Source: Cryptomeria japonica (Eukaryota; Streptophyta; Pinopsida; Cupressales; Cupressaceae). From it: a stretch of 64,000 bases of DNA. Below, piece after piece: positions 46,603 to 56,660 of the stretch (positions are counted from its first letter, which is position 1; every line of letters begins with the position of its first letter). The position numbers and the translations under genes were made by a program. The stretch is taken from assembly GCF_030272615.1 (NCBI RefSeq), contig NC_081406.1:192269891-192333890 (forward strand). Direction: 5' to 3'. A model generated the notes under the pieces. It had not been told where the DNA came from. It saw only the letters and a list, made by a program, of their open reading frames with translations, and searched no databases.

Positions 46603-47742
46603 TGTTGGAATCAATGAACATTGAGAGGGGGGTGAGTAATTTTTCTACAATTTACAAACTTGATAAACTGATTCTTAAACCACCAGATGCATAAGAAAGA
46701 AAGTAAAGTACAAAAACATAAACTAATCAACCCCAAAACCATAACGCCAGAATTTTTACATGGAAACCCGAAAAGAGAAAAATCATGGTGGGATTGAGTA
46801 CCCATAATATTATTATACTTTGATCAGGAGTATGATAATATTACAAAATAAAATGCACTTGCATTCAAGCACACTACCTAGAGCTCAATGCTCAATTACA
46901 TAAGAGGGAAACAACCCCGAAGGACTCACTATCCTACAAATGAGATATAGGAATAATTATAATGTCTAAAATAGAATATAGCATCTACAAATGCCAAATA
47001 TCAGTTCCTATTAAGCACAATTTGACTATCTAAAGCTACTCTACCTTTATGCACTATTATGTTGCACAATTGTCTACTGGAGCACCAATTCTACATTCTA
47101 ATGTTCATTCACATACCAAACATCCAGATTCACATATTCCACACATAAAATGATCATCTAAATCAACATTATATATCTGCACCAACAAAATAGATATCAA
47201 CCAAGTCGGCTTCACAAAACTGCAAAATATGAAACGTGTAGTGACTTGTTAGCTCAATCTATCCACAAATGCATATGCTAACCTAAATAGAATGATATCA
47301 AGCTTCATACACGTCGACATAATCACCTTGAACATGAAACCAATTATCGAAATTATCCCACGTATTTTGGATCACACATGACACCGTTAAACACAAAGAT
47401 AACTCTGTTCTTTTAGAATCACCAGATATCGGACCTTTGATCTCACTCATGAATCAACACCAGAGGTCAGGAATACAAGCTAAGTTTCGTCGAACATCCA
47501 ATCATCTACCTTAATCACTGCAACCAAAATTACACCACCAAAATCAATATATACACAATGATCTCATTCTCTACTAGATAAGTATCTCCACCATCTAGAC
47601 TTATGCCTTATGGACAATATGACTTCTAGTAAGTTAAATCTATATACACCGGATAGGATTTATTGATTGTATTTGCATCAATGATAACCCCTAAGCAATC
47701 TCCATGCATAAATCTTCACCAGTACATTGTCTCTTTCCAACA
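46603..47742 (-). repeat. NA2 5' LTR
   Basis: Direct repeat of 42295-43416, followed inward by a perfect 12-base initiator-Met primer-binding site. Confidence 0.88.
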
Positions 47743-47747
47743 GTGTA

Positions 47748-48165
47748 ATTTGTGGTAGAGGTTCTATTTCTCTTGATGGTAAGCATAATATTGATGATTT
47801 TTTATATGTTGAGGGTTTGAAGCATAATCTTTTAAGTGTTGGATAGATGATTGATAAGGGATATGATTTACAATTCAAGAATGGGAAATGTAAAATCTTG
47901 AATCACTCTAGTATAGAAATTGCATCAGGAACTAAAACTAAAGGTAATATCTTTCATTTGAATGTTGGTGAGAAAAGTTGTTTGTTTGCTCAAATTGATG
48001 AAAGTTGGTTGTGTCATAAGAGGATGTGTCATGTTAATTTTGACTACATGGTTAAGATAAGTTCTATCCAAGTTGTTAGAGATCTGCCTAAGATAGTGAA
48101 GCCTACTAATCTAATGTGTAAAGAATGTCAATTGGGAAAGCAAACGAGAATTTGATTCAAGAGAA
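47748..48165 (+). pseudogene. C3 protease end and GAG-pre-integrase segment
   Basis: Continues the protease interrupted at 42294: 'DDFLYVEGLKHNLLSVG', then TAG at 47844-47846 where C2 has Gln, then 'MIDKGYDL'. 'LCHKRMCHVNFDYMVKIS' and 'CKECQLGKQ' are the GAG-pre-integrase zinc-binding elements. Confidence 0.85.
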
Positions 48166-48960
48166 AACATATATATCTAATGGGATATTAGATCTTGTGC
48201 ATACTTATTTATGTGGTCCTTCTAGGGTGAGAAACTTGTAGGGTGACATATACTTTATGTTGTTGATTGATGACTATTCTAAAATGATGCGGGTCACTTT
48301 TCTAAGGGAGAAATCTAAAGCACTGGAAAAATTCAAAATATTGAAAGCGAGGGTGGAGATAGAGACATGTTTGAAGATGAAGTGTCTAAGATATGATACA
48401 GAAGGAGAATTCACTTCCGGTGAGTTTAATTCCTTTTGTGAAGAGCATGGAATTAGGAGACAGTTATCTGCTCTGCAAACCCCTTAGCGGAATGGATTTA
48501 TTGAAAGGAAGATCAAAACTATTTTGGATGCTACTATGACTATGATGATTGAATGAAATGTTACACATATGTATTGGAGAGAAGTTGTTAGCACTGTTGT
48601 GTACACATTCGACGAATTGCATATAAAAGGTGATTCCGGTAAGACCCCTTATGAGTTATGGTTTGGTCATGTTCCTACAGTTAGATATTTCAGAATCTTT
48701 GGAAGAAAATGTTATATCAAAAGAGATGAGGACATAAAAAAATTTGATGCAAGAAGTGATGAAAGAATCTTTTTGGGATATTCTACTAAGAGAAAGGCCT
48801 ATCGGTGTTACAACAAAAGCCTGAGAAAAATAGTGGAAAGTGCAAATGTGAAGGTTGATGAGTGTCATGAGAAACAAATCAAAGCATGCGGATATGAATT
48901 TAATGATCAGGATGTTAGTTCAAAGCAAGTGCAGACTCGGAGCATAAAATAGAGTGATCC
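48166..48960 (+). pseudogene. C3 integrase remnant
   Basis: The core starts near 48190 ('LDLVHTYLCGPS'-like). 48257-48487 gives 'LLIDDYSKMMRVTFLREKS' and 'CLRYDTEGEFTSGEF', with TAG at 48485-48487 replacing Gln of 'PQQNG'. 48569-48952 gives the C-terminal 'YWREVVSTVVYTF', 'GKTPYELWFGHVP' and 'FLGYSTKRKAYRCYN'. The acidic residues at the first two catalytic positions are visible. Broken by stops and one frame change. Confidence 0.86.
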
Positions 48961-49179
48961 GGAAGAGTCAGTAAATCCACATGTTGTTGGCGGTGAAGGA
49001 GTTCAAGAGACTGAAAATCAAAACAATTAGAAGACTCCAAGGTATGTAAGATTAAATCATTTAGAGAATTAGATTATTCCTGATAAAAATAAAGGTGTGA
49101 TGACTAGGCGAAGAATTGTTGTTGAAGACACATGTTTGATTTCCAAGATTGAGCCTAAAGATATTGTTGAAGCTTATAA

Positions 49180-49962
49180 AGATTAAAATTTGGTAAAAGC
49201 TATGGAAGAAGAGTTAAATCAGAATGAGAAGAACAATACATGGGAACTTGTTCCAAGACCTAAAGACAAGAATGAAATTGGTACTAAATGGGTATTCGCG
49301 AATAAAATGATGATGGAGAAGTTATTAGAAATAAAGCAAGACTAGTATTTAAAGGATATTCACAAATGAAAGGTATTGATTTTGAGGAGACTTTTGTTTT
49401 GGTAGTTAGAATTGAAGCTATTAGATTATTTCTTGCATATGTTGCTTATAATAATTTCAAGGCATATCAGATGGATGCGAAGTCAGCCTTTTTGAATGGT
49501 GAGTTGGAAGAAGAAGTCTACATTGAACAACCAGACAAATTTTCATTGACAGATGAAGGAGACATGGTATGCAGATTGAAGAAAGCATTGTATGGACTTA
49601 AACAATCCCCTTGAGATTGTTATGCCAGATTGGACAGGTATTTGATGAAGTTGGGATTCTATAAAGGTACTACTGGTAGTAATTTATACTTCAAGATTGA
49701 TAATTATAACATTTTGATTGTTGAAGTTTTTGTTGATGACATTATTTTTTGAGGAGATGATGATTTGACTAAGAAGTTTGTTGATGATATGCAAAAAGAG
49801 TTTGAGATGCCTATGATAAGTGAGATGAAATTATTTTTGGGATTGCAAATTACACATATTGATAAAGGCATTTTCATATCTCAATCAAAGTATGTGAAAG
49901 AATTTCTAAAGAAGTTTGGGTTAGGTGATTCCAAACCTATTGGAACTCCTATGGTAACTTGA
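49180..49962 (+). pseudogene. C3 reverse transcriptase remnant
   Basis: Starts around 'AMEEELNQNEKNNTWELVP' (49199 on), with a frameshift in the 'KWVF' motif near 49300. 49366-49614: '[17 protein letters not shown]', '[19 protein letters not shown]' (the usual Val is Ala), 'ALYGLKQSP'. The catalytic 'FVDDIIF' lies near 49729-49749, followed by TGA. 49765-49962 continues with 'FEMPMISEMKLFLGLQI' and 'KKFGLGDSKPIGTP'. Both FVDD aspartates are kept; the frame is not. Confidence 0.87.
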
Positions 49963-50682
49963 TGCAAGATGACAAAAGATAACGAATCTTCAAAGGCTAA
50001 TTAAACCTTTTATAGATCTATGATTGGTGGATTGCTATATTTTACTTAGACTAAACCAGACATTATGAATGTTATATGTCTTGTTGCAAGATTCCAGGCC
50101 GGTCCTAAGGAAAGTCATGTTGCTACTGTGAAAAGGATATTCAGATATTTGAAGGGAACAGTTGATTATGGTTTGTGGTATCCACATAATAATTATTTCA
50201 TTTTAAATGCTTATACTGATGTTGATTGGGCAAGTGATGTTGATGACCAAAAGAGCACTACAGGTGGTGCATTATTTTTGGGAAATAAGTTGGTTTCTTG
50301 GGCAAGTAAGAAGCAGAATGCCATTTCTTTATCTACTACAGAAGCCGAATACATTGTTGCTGCTAGCAATTATACTCAGGTAATCTGGATGAAGAAGATG
50401 TTGAAGGATATTAGAGTTGTTTATAATGATTCCATTGTTATATATTGTAATAATTCAAGTGCTATCAATATTTCTAAAAATCCAGTGCATCATTCCAAGA
50501 GAAAACATATATCATTTAAGTTTCATTTCTTGAGAGAGAAGGTGAATGGGAAATAAGTCAGATTGGAGTATGTATCTACAAAGGAACAGATTGCAGATAT
50601 CTTTATGAAGCCTTTTCCTGCAGATACATTTATATATTTGAGAGAGAAGTTAGGGGTGATTGCCCCTCCTAATGTGAACTAG
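49963..50682 (+). pseudogene. C3 RNase H remnant and pol end
   Basis: The connection segment has several stops (TAA for a Gln codon in 'KAN-TFYRS', TAG in 'YFT-TKPD'). 50065-50556 reads 'YLKGTVDYGLWYP', 'AYTDVDWASDVDDQKSTTGG', 'STTEAEYIVAA' and 'WMKKMLKDI' with the RNase H acidic residues intact. It ends 'LREKLGVIAPP' and a stop at 50680-50682, collinear with the end of C2 pol. Confidence 0.88.
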
Positions 50683-51002
50683 ATGCATTGAGATGCATCA
50701 ATCTGGTGGACTTCATGGTCTTATCCTGATATTTGGATTGATGATTGGGTGTTGTTGCTCAAAGGGAGTAGTCAGTATGTGGTTCAGTTTGTGATTGTGT
50801 GAGGAAGAGTGATTCAGTTTTGAGAGTCTTTGCATTGATGTCAAAGGGGGAAAAAAGTATTTGAAAAACTGTCCTATCTATCTAAGGTAGGTAGAGAGCT
50901 ATGTGTCCATGATCTCAGGGGGAGATTGCTGGAGTTGATTTCTTTCTTTGCATTGATTTTTTTTCACATTCATATGTTTCCATCAATGCCAAAAGGGGAG
51001 TT
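50683..51002 (+). promoter_or_regulatory. C3 3' leader with G-rich tracts and polypurine tract
   Basis: GCATTGATGTCAAAGGGGGA at 50832-50851, CAGGGGGAGATTGCTGG near 50918, and the true tract CAAAAGGGGAG before the LTR at 51003. The second tract is a near copy of a polypurine tract/LTR junction (compare GGGGGAGATTGTTGG in C2 and NA2). Confidence 0.65.
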
Positions 51003-53339
51003 TGTTGGATATTAGAATTTTTGGAATGTGTTGTTGTCATTGATGTCAACATATTTCTGTGTTCTTGTGTCTCAATGTTGCAGAGAGTTGGTTTGGTTGG
51101 TTTATTGTAGATATACTAATGTGGATTTAAGGATTCATAGATTAATATCTTTAGTTGATTCAACATGAGTTTCAGTGCTTCGGAAGGTGATTTGATCAAG
51201 TTATGAGGTTTGGTGTGATGACTAGTTTTTTTGTTGGTTCTGTATTACAAAGTTGTGATTTATGGTTTGTATTGATCTGGAACTAATTCATTATCTTGAG
51301 CAGATTTTGGAGAGTGTATGGGACGTTCATGTGTGTCCTTAGTCCTAGTAGTTCATGATTTGAAACTTCACAAGCGTATCTTTCAGTTTGTTAGTAATTT
51401 ATGTTGGTGTTCTTGAGCTCTGAGAGGAAGATGATGATGATTCTAGTAATCTGAGTTATTGAGGTGGAATTCACGTTGCTTGTTGATGTTTTTCGATCAT
51501 GTTCTATTTGTGTTGCTGGTCCGCATTAATAATTGCACACACACTATTTTCTTGGTGAGGTGGTATTCTTCGTGTTATATGACCTTTTGGCCGACCTGAT
51601 GATTCTTGTGTGTTGTAGATGACCTTGGCGAGATATTCGGTGGTGTTGCATGTTTGAGGTTTTGATTTAGGTCCATGCTATGTCCTTTCCGACATTGTAT
51701 TGGTCTACATATTGATTTATGTATCGTGTGATGTAATTTTGTAATTAGGTCTTATGAGTTGAGCTGACCTTGAAATTAAGATTGATGATTTGTATAAATA
51801 AGAGTAATAATCATGTGTGTTTGTGTTCTTAGAGGGTGTTGTATGTGCGAACAAGCCTTTGATCTTTCAAAAGAGTGATGAAGTGAAGAAGAGAGTTGCA
51901 GAGCAGACATTGTACTTAACTAGAATTGTGATCAGGCATTTGAAGATGCTATTCTTTTAGTTCATGTAATCCGGATTGGTGTCCAATATTTGTAAGGTAG
52001 TGAGCCTTCCTTTCTTCCTCTGAGGGTTGTATCCCTCTCTTGTATTTGAGTAGTGAGCTCTAGACAATGTGTCTGGATGCATGTGCATTCTCCATTGTAA
52101 TATTTACATATACTATTGTGGAGTATCATCATATTGTGGGTAGGTTTCCACCATGGTTTTTCCCTTAACTGGGTTTTCCACATCAAAATCTATGTGTTAT
52201 GTGAATTGATGTTGTGGTGTTTATCTTTGTTCTTGATGTTAATGATCAAATCTACGATTGTGGTTAAGGGTAAAAGCATAAAGTTGTGTCACACTTTTAT
52301 AATGGAAATGGCCAATGCTTATTCAACTTTTTAAATTGAATCAATAGAAAGTGAAATATATGTTTTGAATTTTGAAATGATGTAAACTAATAAAATGTAT
52401 ATTTTGTTTTGTGTATTTTATGTTTGTAATTTTTTAAAAACTTAAAAAATTATTTGAATATACTTTCTTATAAAGTAAAAACATTATAATTTAGTTGTTG
52501 ATAGAATATTGAAATTGAAGTTACACAAGGCATCACACTTTAATATTAAATTTTACCTTTTTTTTCTTCAATTTTTTTTGTTTATATTGATAACTTGAAA
52601 CTTTATTGCAAAAATATATTTTTAAGTATTTAATATATATATTTCAATAAATTTGGAAACTTGCATGTACTAAAATATAGCTCTTTTCATTTGGCGTCAC
52701 CTTTTTTTAAAATTATTTATCCAAATTAGAAAATAATTATATCATCTTGACATAGACTATTTTTTTTAGTGCATTTATTTTTTTTCAAAAATTTTAAATA
52801 AATTTTAGTATTTTTCCTTTACAAGACAATCAACCTTAAATTTTAGTGTTGATGACCTACTTTCAATAAAAATAGAATATAAAATATAAGAATTAATTAA
52901 AATATTAAAAGATATATATTTTGGAAAATTTACTTATAGATCTATAAAAGGGTATTTTTACATTTCAAAAAACTATTATTTATAAGAGTAGGAGTTGTTG
53001 AAACATCGAGTTTTTCGAAAAAAATTTAAAAAATTGGTAGTTATACCCAAAGTGGTATAAAATATACATTTAGTAGACAACTCCAATTGGAAAAGTTGTG
53101 GCCGTATATAAGATAGCTATAATGAATCTCTATAAACCATATGCTTGACTAAAATTAATTTTTAGTTAGAATTACTTAAATTCACTTGTGCTAAGAAGTT
53201 GGCCTAAAACGTGACACGGTTTTGTGTTTTTACTAAAATTTGTTTAAGTTCGGTGAAAACTGATTCACCCCACTCACCCCCCCCCCCCCCCCGCCGTTGC
53301 CCTTCCCTTCTCAGTTTTCCTTCATTGTTGTTGCCAACA
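51003..53339 (+). repeat. C3 3' LTR, interrupted
   Basis: Aligns with 32868-34210, except for an AT-rich insert from about 52268 to 53233. It ends TTGTTGCCAACA. The C run near its end (53277-53292) has 16 C. Confidence 0.85.
52268..53233. mobile_element. Probable non-autonomous DNA transposon in C3 3' LTR
   Basis: Absent from the other C3 LTR, so it is an insertion. The ends form an imperfect inverted repeat: GGTAAAAGCATAAAG..GTGTCAC at the left against GTAAAAACACAAAAC..GTGTCAC on the opposite strand at the right (about 18 of 24 bases). TAA flanks both sides (52265-52267, 53234-53236), which would suit a PIF/Harbinger-type 3-base duplication. It is very AT-rich with no coding capacity. Boundaries are uncertain by a few bases. 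Confidence 0.5.
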
Positions 53340-56277
53340 AGTGTTGCATAATCAGCAGGAAAGAGGCGATTTAAGATTTTACTAAGTTGAATACACAAAT
53401 CCACAACACCCAACATTCACAATAAGACAATTAATTTTTTATATTTAAAATTTTATTCATTGGATCACAATAGAAATAAGAAATTCAACTAAAAAAAGAA
53501 GTAGAATATGAATTAATGGAGTCCTAGGTTTTCTTTTTCCCAATAGCTATAGCTGCAACTTTCCTCCATGCTCTCCACTTTCAGCTCTCACATTTTCTTC
53601 CAAATAGCAATAAACACCAATGTTGTTTTTATTTTTTTAAAATAAAAGGTCATAGAGTTTTCAATCCTCTTGATGCATTGATTTTTGTCAAAGTCAGTCA
53701 AAACTTGTCCATTTTGGAGGTCGCCATGCCTTCCAGGAGTAGGCAACTTCATAAATTGAAGTTTTTTTCTTCAATTTGATGCCCTACAACCTGCGTTTTC
53801 TCTTCTCCCATGAAAATTAAAAAAAAATCATCTTTCTTTTTCTTTATTTCTCTTTTTATATTTGCTTTCTCTTAAGCATTGATGGTTTACAAAAAAATTT
53901 ATGAGTTTTTTTTATATTTCCATTTACTTAGGCATGGGTGACTTCATATATGAGCTTAGTTTTTATTTATTTAGCACCCGCCTTAACGTCTTATTTATTT
54001 ATTAGTATTATTAATGTTTAATAAAATTATTTTTTAATATATTTAAATATTCAAAATGATTTATTTTAAACTTATAATTTAATTATTTAATCATAAGAAA
54101 CTATACATTTATATATTTATTTATCCAGTTATACATCATTGATTATTATCCCATGCTTGCAGTTGTTCAAAATTAAATAATTTCTTATCTATGTCGTATA
54201 GACTAAATAATTACGATTTTAGGATTAGGATTAGGATTTGCATTTGTGAATTAAGAATGGGTGGATTCCACACAAGGTGGATGAATGAATTTTAATTTGG
54301 GGGTTGATTATGATGATGATTTCAAATTTTGGTTTATAAGAATAATTTTTAGATTTGGTCTTTTTAAAGGTTGAATTTTTTACTTTTATATTTGATGGTT
54401 AAAAATATTTAAAGTGTTTTTTGGATTCAAATGTATTCATAGGTTTTGTACAAGGAGAAACCCCAAGCACATTACAATCCTATTTTATTCAAGTGAAAGT
54501 TTACAAAATTTTGAGTGCACTAGTATAAGGAATGAACCATTTTTTATAACTCAAGATCACCCAAATGTGTGAGAGAGGAGAATATACAACCTAAAAACCT
54601 ATTTTTAGAGACACAAAATGAGTAACTTCTCATCATTAATCCCTAACTATGCATCATAATTACACATCACCAAATGCATTATCTAGGATAAATAAGTTGC
54701 TAGGATATATATATATATAGGGTGGGTAAGGTCAAAATTTTTAAAATGAGAGTCATATCTAAGAGAAAGTGGTTGGGTAAAGTACTTATCACTTCACCCA
54801 AGTGTCCTAATAAAATAGACAAAGAGGTTGTGCCAAACATGAGAGCCCTCATTTGAAGTGAGTCTCTTGTTTCTTATAATAATTTCTATACCCTACTAGT
54901 ACATGTGATTTAGTATCACCCCCCTTGGTGATGAAATCCAAGGTAATTCCTACTAAGGGAATATAAATATAAAGTTCCTTTATTCCCAAGATTAACTTGC
55001 AGTGTAATGGAAGATCATACATAATTTTTCTCCTTGGAACTAAATAAAATAAAACAAAACAAGAAAGTGTTTTTTTAATTTCCAAGATCATATTTTAGTA
55101 CAAGGACATAGCATACACACCTAACACATTCTCATGAGTAAATCATAAAAGAGTTCATTAACCTTAGCATGCACAAGTGTGTAAGCAGACTAGTGATAAA
55201 AGGTAGATCCTTGGAAAAGAAAAATATACACAAAAATAAACTAGTAGTTGCACAACATGTCTTGGACTAGATAAATTATATAAAAATAGATGGTTGGCAC
55301 CAAAAATTCGCATTTACAATGGCTAGTTAAAAACACAAAATTCAAGGAAAATGATGAAAATTCTATGAATAATGAGCGCGTACTAATAGAGAAACAAAAA
55401 TGTTAATCTCAAAACATAAATGCTAAAGATACACATAAATTTCTTAGGTGCACTAATTCTTGAAGTAGATATAATGCTTTGTGAATGGAAATGTTTAATA
55501 AATTAGAAACCTACACAAATTAATAATATTTAAGCTAGCAAAAAAATTTAAAATAAAATCCTACAAAGAGATGATTAGCAATGGCGATAAATAACATATT
55601 AAAGTGTCTCTAGATGCTACAAAACCAAAAAATACAAGAATAAAAATGATAAATAGAGGAAAATCATAGATTTGGGGTTGGAAAAGGAGGCATTAATCTA
55701 TAAAGAGTTGTTCCACAGGTTTATGTATATGCTAAAATATGCACAAATATGTCAAACCATGATAGGGGGGAAAAATGTAAATAAACGTACAAATATAAAG
55801 GTTAAATTTAAACACAAAGGATTAGCTCATATCATGAAAATGGGTTAGAAGCCTAAATTTTTTTATAAATATATTAGAAAAATGTTGAAATTTTACAAAA
55901 TAAATAAGGAAATCATCTATTCTAAGAGATTTCCACAATCCATCATATAAAAGAGTATGCAATTTCTGGATTCGATTGTATGTAAGATTTTTGCATCCAA
56001 AAACTGCACTCTCTTTTAAGCAAATCATGTTAGCGTCCTTGAGTCAATGGATGTCTGAAATGCTAATAGACATGCTAAAATGGAGACTCACATGTTGAAG
56101 CATAAAATAAATTATAGATTTCCATTTTAGAGTTCATGAATTTAGATACTCGAAGGTGTTTTATCCATGCCCTTTTTAGAGATTTAGATCTTAAAAATTG
56201 AAATTTTAGGTTGCTCCTCCCATTAGTGGGTTGATAGTCAATAAGAAAAGTGGCAGAGTAAAAAATTTGAATCTAGC
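53340..56277. other. Unannotated AT-rich intergenic sequence
   Basis: No gene, RNA or recognised repeat. It contains a short (AT)n run near 54705-54719 and long homopolymer A/T stretches. Confidence 0.5.
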
Positions 56278-56660
56278 CCTAAAGGTTGGCAGATTTTAAA
56301 CTTTAATAGGGATTCTAATGGGAACCCAAATCTAACTAAATATAATTTTATCATTTATAATTATTAAAACAAGATGGCCAAAGATGTCTTTCATATTGAG
56401 ATAGAAGACAAATAATAAATCTAAGGAGGAATTAATGATACAAATATTTTATCTAACCTATTCACATGGTTATAAAAATCTAAAAGTTGAAGCAGATTTA
56501 CCGAAAGTCATAAATGACCTTTATAAGGAGATTTTTCAAATTAGAAATTGTGTTCTCTTATAAGAATCTACCTTTATTAGTAAGAGGTTTGATTTATCAT
56601 TGGCACAGCATGTACAATAGGGTGGTGGACATTCTTGCCAATCATGGCATATTAATATTT
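56278..56660 (+). pseudogene. LINE RNase H (RVT_3-like) remnant
   Basis: From 56278 the frame reads 'PKGWQILNFNRDSNGNP', which resembles the 'GWxKLNFDGASxGNPG' start of the RNase H domain at the end of plant LINE ORF2. 'VEADLPKVINDLY' (near 56490) and 'NRVVDILANHG' (56616-56648) match the middle and end of the same domain in order, in other frames. The spacing over 370 bases is right for one domain. This is motif recognition only. Confidence 0.5.

Larger units (their letters stand above)
42295..47742 (-). mobile_element. NA2: second non-autonomous LTR element of the NA type
   Basis: LTRs at 42295-43416 and 46603-47742; perfect target duplication GTGTA (42290-42294 and 47743-47747). The primer-binding site is TGGTATCAGAGC (complement of 46589-46600) after an AT spacer, and the polypurine tract AAAGGGGGAGAT is the complement of 43417-43428. 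Like NA1 it has a coiled coil, four knuckles and a C-terminal region, and no protease, integrase or polymerase. LTRs and protein differ clearly from NA1, so this is another subfamily rather than a recent duplicate. It inserted into C3, so it is younger than C3. Confidence 0.88.
32868..53339 (+). mobile_element. C3: Copia LTR retrotransposon expanded by three insertions
   Basis: The left LTR 32868-34210 and right LTR 51003-53339 align, starting TGTTGGATATTAG and ending ACCAACA/GCCAACA. The primer-binding site TGGTATCGGAGC (34213-34224) follows an AT spacer. The polypurine tract AAAAGGGGAG lies at 50991-51000. Gag, protease, integrase, RT and RNase H remnants are in order on the plus strand and match C2 closely. 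The internal region is interrupted by G2 (35058-41788, inside gag) and NA2 (42295-47742, inside protease), and the right LTR by a probable DNA transposon (about 52268-53233). The 5-base flanks GTTGT and AGTGT agree at only 3 of 5 positions. Confidence 0.88.
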
